Source of the DNA: DATGPD01 sp031423015
Lineage (GTDB): Bacteria; Planctomycetota; UBA1135; UBA2386
DNA length: 64,000 nt
NCBI GenBank assembly: GCA_031423015.1
Contig: JANPER010000028.1
Coordinates: 1 to 64,000 of the forward strand
Reading direction: 5' to 3'
Part shown: positions 41,709 to 49,668 of the stretch, in pieces
Numbering within the stretch: the first letter of the stretch is position 1
How the letters are laid out: every line of letters begins with the position of its first letter
Made by a program: the position numbers and the translations under genes
The notes under the pieces: generated by a model
Seen by the model: only the letters and a program-made list of their open reading frames with translations
The model's database searches: none
What the model was told of the DNA's origin: nothing

Positions 41709-42884
41709 TCAGCGCTTCAACAATCGCAGCCGCTGGCAGGCGTCATCGAGCACCGGCGGGCGCACCGCGAAGTTGAAGCGGATGGTGCGCACGCCGCGCG
41801 GATCTTCGTGGAAGACGTGGCCCGGCACACCGTTGATGCGCACGCGCTCGACCATCTCCAGCACGGCGGGGTGCGGCTCCTTGTCGCCGAACACGCGCGT
41901 GTAGTCCGCCATCACGTAGTAGGCGCCTTCGGGCACGACAAAGGTGAAGCCTGCTTCGGCGAGCGCGGCGCAGAACTGATCGCGCTTGCGCTGGTAGGTG
42001 CTGCCGAGGTCTTGGTAGAACGTGTCGGGCAGCTCGCGCAGGGCGCGCTCGATGCCGCGCTGCATGGGGCGCGCCGCGCATACGTTCATCTGGTCGAACA
42101 CGACGCCGATCGCGTTCACGGTGGCGGCGGGCCCCGCCACGTAGCCGATGCGCCAGCCGGTGATCGAGTAGGTCTTGCTGTAGCCGCCGATCGTCAGCGT
42201 GCGTTCCCTCAGGCTCTCGAGGCTGGCGGGCGAGACGTGCGCGCGACCGTCGAACACCATGTACTCGTACACCTCATCGGTGATCACGACGATGTCGGTG
42301 CCATCGAGCAGCACGCCGAGTTGTTCGAGTTCGCCGCGCTGCCACACCACGCCGCTCGGATTGGCCGGCGTGTTGACCATCACCGCGCGGGTCTTGGATG
42401 ACAGCGCGCGCCGCAGCGCGGCGAAGTCCGGCCGATAGCCAGGCCCGAGCCGCACGCACACCGGGGTCGCGCCCATCAAGCGCAGCGACGCGTGGTGATA
42501 CGGATAGAACGGCTCGAACAGGATCACCTCATCGCCCGGGTCGAGCAGGGTCATGCCGGTGGCAAAGAACGCCCCCGACGAACCGGCCGCGATGGCCACG
42601 TTCTCGGCTTGCACGTCGAGACCGTTGTAGCGGCGCAGGCGCTCGGCGATCCCGGCGCGCGCTTCGATCAGGCCGGCATACGGCGTGTAGAGCTGCCGAT
42701 CGGTCTTGCCGGTGATCGACTCGACCGCGCCCAGCACCAAGGGCTCGGTCTGATCGAGATCACACACGCCCTGCCCCAGGTTGATGCCGCCCTCGACCTT
42801 GTTGATGACGTCGGTGAGCGAGCGCAGCAGATTGCCGCTCTCGAGATGCGCCCGGCGTTGGGCGAGGTGAGCGAAGGGTTGCAT
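41709..42884 (-). CDS. PLP-dependent class I/II aminotransferase
   Basis: 391 residues from the ATG at 42884, overlapping the stop of the upstream dehydrogenase by 1 nt (TGATG). Fold-type I landmarks: INLGQGVCDLDQ, YTPYAGLIEARAGIAERL, VNTPANPSGVVW, and the PLP lysine in IGGYSKTYSITGWRIGY; the Arg for the substrate carboxylate is in VRTIRFNFAV. It resembles methionine/aspartate-type aminotransferases (YbdL-like) of about 385 residues. It probably supplies or disposes of an amino-group donor in concert with the oxo-acid semialdehyde dehydrogenase upstream. Confidence 0.85.
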   Translation of the reverse strand: MQPFAHLAQRRAHLESGNLLRSLTDVINKVEGGINLGQGVCDLDQTEPLVLGAVESITGKTDRQLYTPYAGLIEARAGIAERLRRYNGLDVQAENVAIAAGSSGAFFATGMTLLDPGDEVILFEPFYPYHHASLRLMGATPVCVRLGPGYRPDFAALRRALSSKTRAVMVNTPANPSGVVWQRGELEQLGVLLDGTDIVVITDEVYEYMVFDGRAHVSPASLESLRERTLTIGGYSKTYSITGWRIGYVAGPAATVNAIGVVFDQMNVCAARPMQRGIERALRELPDTFYQDLGSTYQRKRDQFCAALAEAGFTFVVPEGAYYVMADYTRVFGDKEPHPAVLEMVERVRINGVPGHVFHEDPRGVRTIRFNFAVRPPVLDDACQRLRLLKR

Positions 42885-44425
42885 CAAGAAAGGGATCGTG
42901 GGTCCGACCAGGACGAATGTGTCTGACACATTCGTCCTGGTCGCACGTGATCGAAGCAGATCAGCTTGCTGAAGCGACGGATTGCGGCGGGAAAGCCGAC
43001 GCCGGTGAAGCCCGGGTGACCCGTCGCCGGGAACGGACCGCCGTGGTTCATCGCCGGACTGACGGTGACGCCGGTCGGCATCTTGTCGTTGAGCAGACGG
43101 CCGACGCGCTCGCACAGGATGGGCGCCAGGCGTCGGTAGAGTTCCTCATCGTCGCCGCGGTCGTCGCTGTACACGCTGCCCGTGAGACTGCCATGCAGCG
43201 CCTCAGCGATCGCCAGCATCTCGTCGCCGTCGCGCGCGACGACGAACAAGGCCGCGCTGCCGAATGCCTCGGTCTGCAACGCGTCGGGCGCCGCGAGGAA
43301 CTGCTCGCCGGTGGCGCGCAGCAGGGTGTTCTCGAACCGACAACCCGCGCCGGCCACGCGCTTGCCCCCCACCACCACGCGCGCACCCGCGCCGCACAAC
43401 GTGGCGACGGCGCCTTCCAGTTGCGTCGGTCCACCCGCGCCGAGCAACACGCCGGGTGTCGCCGCGCGCAAGCGCGCCGCGACGTCGGCCACGAGCGTCT
43501 CGGCCGCAGGCGACGCTTGCACGATCACCAAGCCCGGGCTCGTGCACATCTGCCCCGCCGCCAACAGAACGGACGCAGCGAAGTCCTCGGCCACCTTCGC
43601 CGACTTGGTCTCGAGTCCCGCCGGCAGCACGAACACCGGGTTCACGCTCGACATCTCCACGTAGGCCGGCTTGCCGGCGCGATCGGCCGCTTCCTTGATC
43701 TTCAGCCCGCTCGCACGCGAACCGGTGAACCCCACCGCCGCGACCTCGCGCTGCCCCACCAGCCACAACCCGTCTTGCGGCGTGCATTGATAGAACATCT
43801 GCACCATCGCCCGCGGCAGGGCCGGACACTTCTGCAACGCGCGCTCGACGCACTCCATGAGCAGCCGCGTGGTGCCGGGGTGCCCGGGGTGCGCCTTGGC
43901 GATCACCGGGTTGCCCGCCGCGATCGCGCTGGCGAAGTCGCCGCCGCAGACGCCGTTGAAGGCGAGCGGAAAGTTCGACGGCCCGATCACCAACACCGCG
44001 CCGCCGAGCGCGCAGGAGTCGGCGCGCAGGTTGTTGGCCGCGTCGACCACCGGCGTCGCCCACGAACGATCGCGCGCACTCGCCGCCGCCTGACGCAGCT
44101 GGTGCAGCGTGCGCGCCATCTCCACCTCGCGCAGGCGCGGGCGCAGCGCCAACCCGGTCTCCCGCGCGGCGCACGCTGCGATCGCATCGGCGCTGCCTTC
44201 GATCTCCGTCGCGCACCGCTCCAAGAACTCGCCGAGACGCGCCGGCTCGATGCCACGCAGCGCCACCGCCGCACGCTTGCCTGCCGCCGCCAACGTGCCC
44301 AGTTCGGCGCGCGGCGAGACCGGGTAGGTCTCCGGCAGCGGCTCGCCCGTCGCCGGATTGATGGCGGTGAAACCCTCGGTGGCGGCGGACGCCACGAAGC
44401 GCCCATCGCAGAAGATCGGTTGCAT
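42884..44425 (-). CDS. Alpha-ketoglutaric semialdehyde-type aldehyde dehydrogenase
   Basis: 513 residues from the ATG at 44425 (frame extends upstream but this start matches the family). NAD(P)-binding region FPLAFNGVCGGDFASAIAAG, VGFTGSRASGL, catalytic Glu in PAYVEMSSVNPVFVL, and catalytic Cys in AAGQMCTSPGLVIV (near residue 293). The GQMCT-x-PGL pattern is characteristic of alpha-ketoglutaric semialdehyde dehydrogenases. It oxidises a semialdehyde to the acid. The last about 17 residues are encoded partly by a perfect palindrome at 42906-42942, so the natural C-terminus may have been altered. Couples with the aminotransferase downstream. Confidence 0.85.
   Translation of the reverse strand: MQPIFCDGRFVASAATEGFTAINPATGEPLPETYPVSPRAELGTLAAAGKRAAVALRGIEPARLGEFLERCATEIEGSADAIAACAARETGLALRPRLREVEMARTLHQLRQAAASARDRSWATPVVDAANNLRADSCALGGAVLVIGPSNFPLAFNGVCGGDFASAIAAGNPVIAKAHPGHPGTTRLLMECVERALQKCPALPRAMVQMFYQCTPQDGLWLVGQREVAAVGFTGSRASGLKIKEAADRAGKPAYVEMSSVNPVFVLPAGLETKSAKVAEDFAASVLLAAGQMCTSPGLVIVQASPAAETLVADVAARLRAATPGVLLGAGGPTQLEGAVATLCGAGARVVVGGKRVAGAGCRFENTLLRATGEQFLAAPDALQTEAFGSAALFVVARDGDEMLAIAEALHGSLTGSVYSDDRGDDEELYRRLAPILCERVGRLLNDKMPTGVTVSPAMNHGGPFPATGHPGFTGVGFPAAIRRFSKLICFDHVRPGRMCQTHSSWSDPRSLS
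42906..42942. repeat. Perfect 18-bp palindrome, 1-nt spacer, inside a gene end
   Basis: GACCAGGACGAATGTGTC, one T, and its exact reverse complement. It lies inside the 3' coding end of the aldehyde dehydrogenase, about 20 nt before the aminotransferase start, and would form a strong hairpin in the dicistronic mRNA. Confidence 0.8.
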
Positions 44426-44647
44426 GGCGGCCCAGACTACGGGCGACGAGCCGGGGTGAGAAGGCAGCGACCCGCGCGCGTCCAGCCCGCAACCGGCCCT
44501 GCTCTGCTGAGTCGCCGCCGCAGGGCGCCGCGAAGCGGCCGGCACCCGCCGGGTAGTTCGCCCTTCGTGACCTCGATTCCGGCGGCGTGGTATCAAGGCC
44601 GCAACCGGCGAGCGGCAAGGCCGCCCGCAGCGAACACGCCCCCACCC

Positions 44648-46252
44648 ATGCCGAGAGCTCTCGATCCCGAGTCCGCGCTCACCGACGTTGCCTGGCTGCG
44701 TGAACTTGCGCGCCAGCTCGTGCGCGACCAGCATCGCGCCGACGACCTCGCGCAGGACACCTGGGTCGCCGCACTACGCAATGGGCTCGGCGGCATCGTC
44801 AACGTGCGCGCTTGGTTGGCCACCACGCTGCGCAACAGCGCGCGGTTGATCTCGCGGCGCGAGCGGCGCGAGCAGGCGCGGCAGGCCACCGCCGCCAAGC
44901 CGGACATGGTGGACACGCCCGACACCCTGGTCGCGCGCCTGCAGGAGCAGCGCAGTGTCCTCGCCGCGGTGGAGCAGCTGGCCGAGCCCACGCGCTCAGC
45001 GATCATGCTGCGCTACCTGGAAGGGTTGCCGCCGCGGCAGATCGCGGCGCGCTTGGGGATCCCCGTGGCCACGGTGCAGACCCGCCTCAAACGCGGCCTG
45101 GAGCGGTTGCGCCGCGCGCTCGACGAGCGCCACGGTTGCAACCACGGCTGGGTCGCGGTGCTGGCGCCGTTCGCCCGCCGCCGTTCGGCCACGTCATGGT
45201 TCTTCGGAAGTTGCTTGCTGATGCACACACACCTGAAAACAACCCTGGTCGCCGCGCTGGTGCTCGGCGCGGTCGGCTTCTTCGCCTGGTCACGCCCCCT
45301 CGAGCTGCCCACCGCCGCGCAGGCGGCCGGGGAATTGCCGCCGAGCGCGCTCACGGCGGGCGCGCCCGCGGCCGCGTCACCGGCGCGCATCGTACGCGGT
45401 CGCGCGATTCGGCTCGACGCCGCGCCGCTGGTACACGTCACGGTCGGCCGCCGCGGCGGCAAGGAGCGCGTCGCTACCGGTGTCGACGGCAGCTTCGCGC
45501 TGCCATCGGACGCCACCGGCGGTGAGTTCGAGGTGGTGGACCCTGCCTGGACGACGCTGTTCTATGGCGACGCGAGCCACGGCGAGGCCGCCGAGCGCAT
45601 CATCGTCGCGGCGCGGCGGTGCCCGCTCAACGGCCGCGTCGTCGACGAGAACAACCGCCCGATTGCCGGCGCTGCCGCCCGCATCTGGTTGCCGCCGAGC
45701 CTGCGCGCGCGCCTACCGCTGGTGCTGGACTACTCGAGCCCGCGCTCCTGGTTGACCACCACCGATACCGACGGCCGGTTTGCATTGGCCGAGTGCGCGC
45801 AGCTAACCGACGTCGACGTCAGTCTGACCCGCGACGGCTATCGGCCGGAACGGCACGCTTTGGCGGATGGCATGACCGACATCGTTGTCGTGCTCCGGCG
45901 CCCAAGCGGGGGCGTCGATTCGGTGATCGGCTGCGTCATGTCACCGCACGGCACCATGGTGGCCGGCGCACACGTCGCTGCTGGCCACGCCTGCACGATC
46001 ACGGACCAGCGCGGCGAGTTCGCGCTCAGTCGCGAGCAAATCGGCAATGCCACGGAGCTGATCGCGGTGGCGGCGGGAATGCTGCCGGCGCGTGCCGCCG
46101 TGCCGGCAGCTACCGACTACCTCACGCTGCAGCTGATGGGAGAAGCGCGAGTTGCGCGACCCAAACATGGCCGACGCTTTCGAGATACACGACGCGCACG
46201 CCAAGAAGCTCGACCTGTGCCGGATCGAGGGCACGAGCACGTATTCAAGTGA
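44648..46252 (+). CDS. ECF-type sigma factor fused to membrane anchor and carboxypeptidase-regulatory domains; frameshifted near 3' end
   Basis: 534 residues as it reads, ATG at 44648. Residues 1-165 are a complete ECF sigma factor: region 2 LARQLVRDQHRADDLAQDTW and VRAWLATTLRNSARLISRRE, region 4 AIMLRYLEGLPPRQIAARLG and VATVQTRLKRGLERLRRAL. One membrane helix (about 197-213) follows, then carboxypeptidase-regulatory-like beta domains (DTDGRFALAECAQLTDVDV, DQRGEFALSREQIGNA). Such sigma/anchor fusions occur in planctomycetes. Near 46135-46150 the frame breaks: the present frame ends in a basic non-homologous tail, while another frame continues sensibly as ELRDPNMADAF to a stop at 46397. One base difference explains this; a sequencing error is also possible. 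Confidence 0.75.
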   Translation: MPRALDPESALTDVAWLRELARQLVRDQHRADDLAQDTWVAALRNGLGGIVNVRAWLATTLRNSARLISRRERREQARQATAAKPDMVDTPDTLVARLQEQRSVLAAVEQLAEPTRSAIMLRYLEGLPPRQIAARLGIPVATVQTRLKRGLERLRRALDERHGCNHGWVAVLAPFARRRSATSWFFGSCLLMHTHLKTTLVAALVLGAVGFFAWSRPLELPTAAQAAGELPPSALTAGAPAAASPARIVRGRAIRLDAAPLVHVTVGRRGGKERVATGVDGSFALPSDATGGEFEVVDPAWTTLFYGDASHGEAAERIIVAARRCPLNGRVVDENNRPIAGAAARIWLPPSLRARLPLVLDYSSPRSWLTTTDTDGRFALAECAQLTDVDVSLTRDGYRPERHALADGMTDIVVVLRRPSGGVDSVIGCVMSPHGTMVAGAHVAAGHACTITDQRGEFALSREQIGNATELIAVAAGMLPARAAVPAATDYLTLQLMGEARVARPKHGRRFRDTRRARQEARPVPDRGHEHVFK

Positions 46253-46397
46253 GCAAATGGAGTTGCACAACGGCCGCTGCCCCGTGCTCAATGTCCTGCA
46301 AGAGGCGCGCACGCTGGTGCTGCTGAAGGCCGGCCAGCAAGTGCGCCGCCTGGAGCTGAGCCTGGTCGCGGGAAGCGAGAACTTGATCACGCCGTAG
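46152..46397 (+). pseudogene. Displaced C-terminal end of the sigma/anchor fusion
   Basis: 81 codons in the frame that would continue the previous gene after a one-base shift (MRDPNMADAFEIHDAHAK ... LVLLKAGQQVRRLELSLV). They fit the closing strands of the regulatory-like domain, whereas the in-frame end does not. It lacks its own start signal. Confidence 0.5.
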
Positions 46398-46543
46398 CCG
46401 GGGTCACTACCGGCGCTCTGGCGGCGCTCTGGCGGCACTTGCAGCAATCCTGGCGGTCGCCCGGCTGGATCTGCGTCCTGCTGGCTGAGCCGGGTCGTCA
46501 CCCGACACCCCTTTCGATCAACGCCATTCACATCCTGACCTCG

Positions 46544-47638
46544 ATGAACTCCATCGCCCGCACCGCCCTTGCCACCGCCCTCTTGGCCATCTCCCTTGCC
46601 GCGCAGTTCCCGCAGGACCTGATCGCGATCAACTTTGCTGGCGATGCATTCACCGTCGACTCCCGCACCGGCGTCGGCCAAGCCCTCGGCCCCACCGGTC
46701 GCCCCGGCCACAACTGCATGGCGCGCCTGGGACGCCAGATCTACACCGTCGAACAGGTGGGCACCGGCGCGACGGCGCAGCGCTTCTTGAACACCATCGA
46801 CGACGAGACCGGCCAGGCGTTCCGCTCGGTGCCGATCACCCGCGACCTGCGCGGCCTCGCAGCAGGAGGAACTGAGTTGATGGCGATCGCCGACAACGGG
46901 ACGAACGATGAGCTCGTACGCGTGAGTGTGCTCAACGGCCCGATCACCGTCATCGGGTCGACCGGCTTCGCCTCCGTGCAAGGACTCACTTTGCACAACG
47001 GCACGTTCTACGGCTGGGACCTCAATGCCGGATTGATCCGCATCAACTTCCAAACCGGCGCCGCCACGGACGTCAACCCCAACGTCGGCACCAACGGCGC
47101 GGCCATCCAATTCTTGACCACGATGTCGGATGGTCGCGTGCTCGGCGGCAACAGCGCGGTGTACGAGATCGACGTGACGACCGGCATCCCGACCCTGCAC
47201 GGCAGCGGCGCCTACAACGATCTACGCGGCGCCGAAGAGCGCTTCGGCGTCGCCTACACCTTCGGCCAGGGATGCGGCAACGTCAGCCTCTCGCTGACCG
47301 GCACGCCGCGCCCTGGCTTCACGATCACGACCGCATCGACCGGCAACCGCCGCGCGACCGCAGGGTTCATGCTGCTCGGCTTCTCGGATCGCAATTACGT
47401 CGGCCTGCCCCTGCCCGTACGCCTCGATGGCTTGCTCGGCACGATCGACTGCTTCCTCTACACGAGCAACGACTTCACCGTCGGAACGACCGCGAACGCG
47501 TTTGGCGTCATGAGCGTGCCGGTGCCGATCCCGCCGTTCACCAACGGCCTGATCTTCCACGTGCAGCACGTGTCGCTGAGCAACTCACCAGGTGGCCTGG
47601 CGTTCAGCGACGCGGGCACCGTGCGCGTGAGCTTGTGA
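46544..47638 (+). CDS. Secreted protein with propeller-like region and recurring C-terminal domain
   Basis: 364 residues from the ATG at 46544, signal peptide MNSIARTALATALLAISLAA. The middle (about 25-235) has repeated short strands such as DLIAINFAGDAFTVDSRTGV and GLTLHNGTFYGWDLNAG, like a DUF4394-type or WD-like propeller. Residues about 240-364 are the recurring C-terminal domain (FGQGCGNVSLSLTG, FMLLGFSDRNYVGLPLP, MSVPVPIPPFTNGLI). Function unknown, exported. Confidence 0.75.
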   Translation: MNSIARTALATALLAISLAAQFPQDLIAINFAGDAFTVDSRTGVGQALGPTGRPGHNCMARLGRQIYTVEQVGTGATAQRFLNTIDDETGQAFRSVPITRDLRGLAAGGTELMAIADNGTNDELVRVSVLNGPITVIGSTGFASVQGLTLHNGTFYGWDLNAGLIRINFQTGAATDVNPNVGTNGAAIQFLTTMSDGRVLGGNSAVYEIDVTTGIPTLHGSGAYNDLRGAEERFGVAYTFGQGCGNVSLSLTGTPRPGFTITTASTGNRRATAGFMLLGFSDRNYVGLPLPVRLDGLLGTIDCFLYTSNDFTVGTTANAFGVMSVPVPIPPFTNGLIFHVQHVSLSNSPGGLAFSDAGTVRVSL

Positions 47639-47922
47639 AAGCGCCGCGCGGTCGCCGAGTCGGCCGCCGCCGCCACCGGCTTGACATCAGTGCCACGAAA
47701 CATGATCGCTGGGACTACGAAGACCTGCGCGTGTTGTGATCGCGTGCCTCTCCCACAGGACCCAATGGCTGCCTAGCGCCAAATCGCAGCGTCGAGCTAC
47801 TCCCAAGCAACCCGGAAGCTCGACAGCTCGGCGTCCGGCGCGCGAGCGAATCGCCCGCGGCACCATTATCCTGGATGTATCCTGGATGCGGGCTCGCGCG
47901 ACCTTGACGCTCTGACCCGGAT

Positions 47923-47940
47923 CCTTACCATAGGGTAAGG
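47923..47940. promoter_or_regulatory. Inverted repeat upstream of toxin-antitoxin genes
   Basis: CCTTACC and GGTAAGG separated by ATAG, 23 nt before the antitoxin ATG, the place of an autoregulatory operator for AbrB-type antitoxins. A tandem TATCCTGGATG pair lies 35-55 nt further upstream (about 47867-47888). The remainder of the 325-bp gap 47639-47963 shows no gene. Confidence 0.5.
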
Positions 47941-47963
47941 ACTTGGTCGAAAAGTAAGCTCGA

Positions 47964-48203
47964 ATGCCCACATCGACGATCACCTCGAAGGGTCAAGTGA
48001 CCATTCCCAAAGACGTCCGCGACGCCTTGCACCTCGAGGCCGGAGATCGGGTGTCGTTCATCGTGCGCGACAACGCCGTGGTAGAGATGCGCGCCGAGAC
48101 CGTCGACATCAAAGACCTCGTCGGCATCCTCAAGGTAAAGGGCAAACGTCTGACCGTCGAGCAGATGAACGAAGTCATCCAGCGGTCGGCGGCAAGACGA
48201 TGA
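47964..48203 (+). CDS. vapB: AbrB/SpoVT-type antitoxin
   Basis: 79 residues, ATG at 47964. The swapped-hairpin AbrB fold is evident in ITSKGQVTIPKDVRDALHLE and AGDRVSFIVRDNAVVEMRAE; the C-terminal helix (LKVKGKRLTVEQMNEVIQRS) would bind the toxin. It overlaps the toxin gene by 4 nt and probably represses its own operon through the upstream inverted repeat. Confidence 0.85.
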   Translation: MPTSTITSKGQVTIPKDVRDALHLEAGDRVSFIVRDNAVVEMRAETVDIKDLVGILKVKGKRLTVEQMNEVIQRSAARR

Positions 48204-48595
48204 TCTCGCTCGACACCAACGTGTTGGTGCGAATCCTGGTCGGCGACGACCCGGCGCAGACCAAAAAGGCCACCAGACTGGTCGATCGAGTAACGCGCGC
48301 GGGGCAAACAGCGCACGTGTCCGAGATCGTCCTGTGCGAGTTGGTCTGGGTCCTGAGCGCCGGCTATGGCCATGGCCGCCAGCAGATTGCCGCGGCGCTG
48401 CGCCAGCTCCTTGCTGCTAGACAGCTGACATTCGATCAAACAGACCGAATCCTGCGCGCGCTCGCCGCCTACGACCGCGGGAAGGGCGACTTCGCCGACT
48501 ACGTCATTCGCGAGCAGGCGAAGGCAGCTGGCTGCGACACCGTGGTCACGTTCGACAAGGTCCTTCTTCGCGACGAGATGTTCGCGTCGCCGTGA
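48200..48595 (+). CDS. vapC: PIN-domain toxin (VapC family)
   Basis: 131 residues, ATG at 48200 in an ATGA overlap with the antitoxin. The acidic PIN residues are present: MISLDTNVLVRIL (Asp-5), SEIVLCELVWVL (Glu), GDFADYVI (Asp) and VVTFDKVLLRD (Asp). PIN toxins cut RNA, often tRNA or rRNA. The site looks intact, so this is a probably functional VapBC pair. Confidence 0.85.
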   Translation: MISLDTNVLVRILVGDDPAQTKKATRLVDRVTRAGQTAHVSEIVLCELVWVLSAGYGHGRQQIAAALRQLLAARQLTFDQTDRILRALAAYDRGKGDFADYVIREQAKAAGCDTVVTFDKVLLRDEMFASP

Positions 48596-48647
48596 TAGGC
48601 GGTGAGTTTGGTCGCTATCTCGCGAACATGCGCGCAATGGCAGGTCG

Positions 48648-49015
48648 CTACGCGTACCGCACGCCGCGATGTTCGGGCAAGAAGAACTCGGCCAGCAGGC
48701 GATCGACGCGCAGCAGGCCGGCGCGGGTGAGTGCAATCGTGGTCGGCGACTGGGTCACGAAACCGGCGCTGGCCAGGCGGTCGAGCGGGGCGCGGAACAG
48801 GGCACGCACGTCGACGCCGAACTCTGCGGCGAAGCGCGCTGGCTCGACAACGCCGAGTTTGAGCTGCAGCGCGCGCAGCACCGGCAGTTCGCCGCGCGCC
48901 ACGCCCTGCATGTACGGCTCGAAGTCGTGCTGGTTCTGCGCGTGCACGCCGCCGAGGTGCGAGAACGACGCGACTCCGAGCCCGAGGAGGTCAGGAGACA
49001 ACGCGCGCCCCCTCA
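48648..49015 (-). pseudogene. C-terminal fragment of an oxygen-independent coproporphyrinogen oxidase-like (HemN/HemW) protein
   Basis: About 120 codons matching the end of HemN/HemW proteins: DLLGLGVASFSHLGGVHAQN, ALQLKLGVVEPARFAAEF, TRAGLLRVDRLLAEFFLPEH and GVRYA at the end. The family is about 400-450 residues; the radical-SAM half with its CxxxCxxC motif is missing, and there is a small internal deletion before LQLKLG. It breaks off within about 55 nt of the H-NOX start. It is the left scar of the H-NOX island. Confidence 0.75.
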
Positions 49016-49068
49016 AGTTCGCTCGGTACCGCGCCGATGGATGCGGCCTGGGGGGATGGGGAGCGTGC

Positions 49069-49668
49069 ATGAAGGGTGTGATCTTCCGGCTGTTCGAAGA
49101 ATTCGTGACCTCGAACTGGGGCGACGAGTTCTTCGAGGACGTGCTGGCCTCGACGAAGCTCGTGACGCAGGAGCCGTTCGTCGGACCCGGTACCTATCCC
49201 GACGAAGACCTGCTGGCACTGCTGGACAACGCCGTCACCCGGTTGGGCGTGTCCCCGGCCGAAGCGCTCACCGGGTTCGGCCGCTTCGCGTTTCCACGCT
49301 TGGCCGCGAGCTTCCCGGTGTTCGTGCAAGGCCACGTCCATCCGAAGTCCTTCCTGCAGTCCGTCGACTCGGTGATCCACGTGGAGGTGCGCAAGCTCTA
49401 CCCCGAGGCGGTTACGCCGAGGGTCCTCATCCAGGACACCGGCCCCGACCAGGCGATCCTGCGCTACGAGTCGCCTCGCAAGCTTTGTGCGCTCCTGTGC
49501 GGTCTGCTCGAAGGCGTGGGCGACCACTTCGGCACGCCGTTGCAGTTCTCGCAGTCGCGATGCGCCTTGCGCGGCGATCCCTTCTGCGAGTTCGCGATCC
49601 AGTTCGGTATGCGCGGAGCCCCGCCCCATGAGCGAAGCCGTCCTCAAGAAGCAGCTCGAACGAGCTAG
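49069..49668 (+). CDS. H-NOX heme-based gas sensor
   Basis: 199 residues, ATG at 49069. The N-terminus MKGVIFRLFEEFVTSNWGDE is typical. The proximal heme ligand is His-104 in SVIHVEVRKLYPEA; the YxSxR motif that holds the heme propionates is YESPR at 133-137, close to the known Tyr-131/Ser-133/Arg-135 spacing of family members. The C-terminal beta region (FGTPLQFSQSRCALRGDPFC) ends with two Cys. Family members bind NO, some O2, and control a partner kinase. The kinase gene starts 41 nt before this gene's stop, so the two are tightly coupled. Confidence 0.9.
   Translation: MKGVIFRLFEEFVTSNWGDEFFEDVLASTKLVTQEPFVGPGTYPDEDLLALLDNAVTRLGVSPAEALTGFGRFAFPRLAASFPVFVQGHVHPKSFLQSVDSVIHVEVRKLYPEAVTPRVLIQDTGPDQAILRYESPRKLCALLCGLLEGVGDHFGTPLQFSQSRCALRGDPFCEFAIQFGMRGAPPHERSRPQEAARTS

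Noticed and set aside
42917..44647. Plus-strand extension of the sigma fusion back to 42917
   Set aside because: The stretch is antisense to the aldehyde dehydrogenase and Arg/His-rich; the sigma factor's own ATG at 44648 fits the family.
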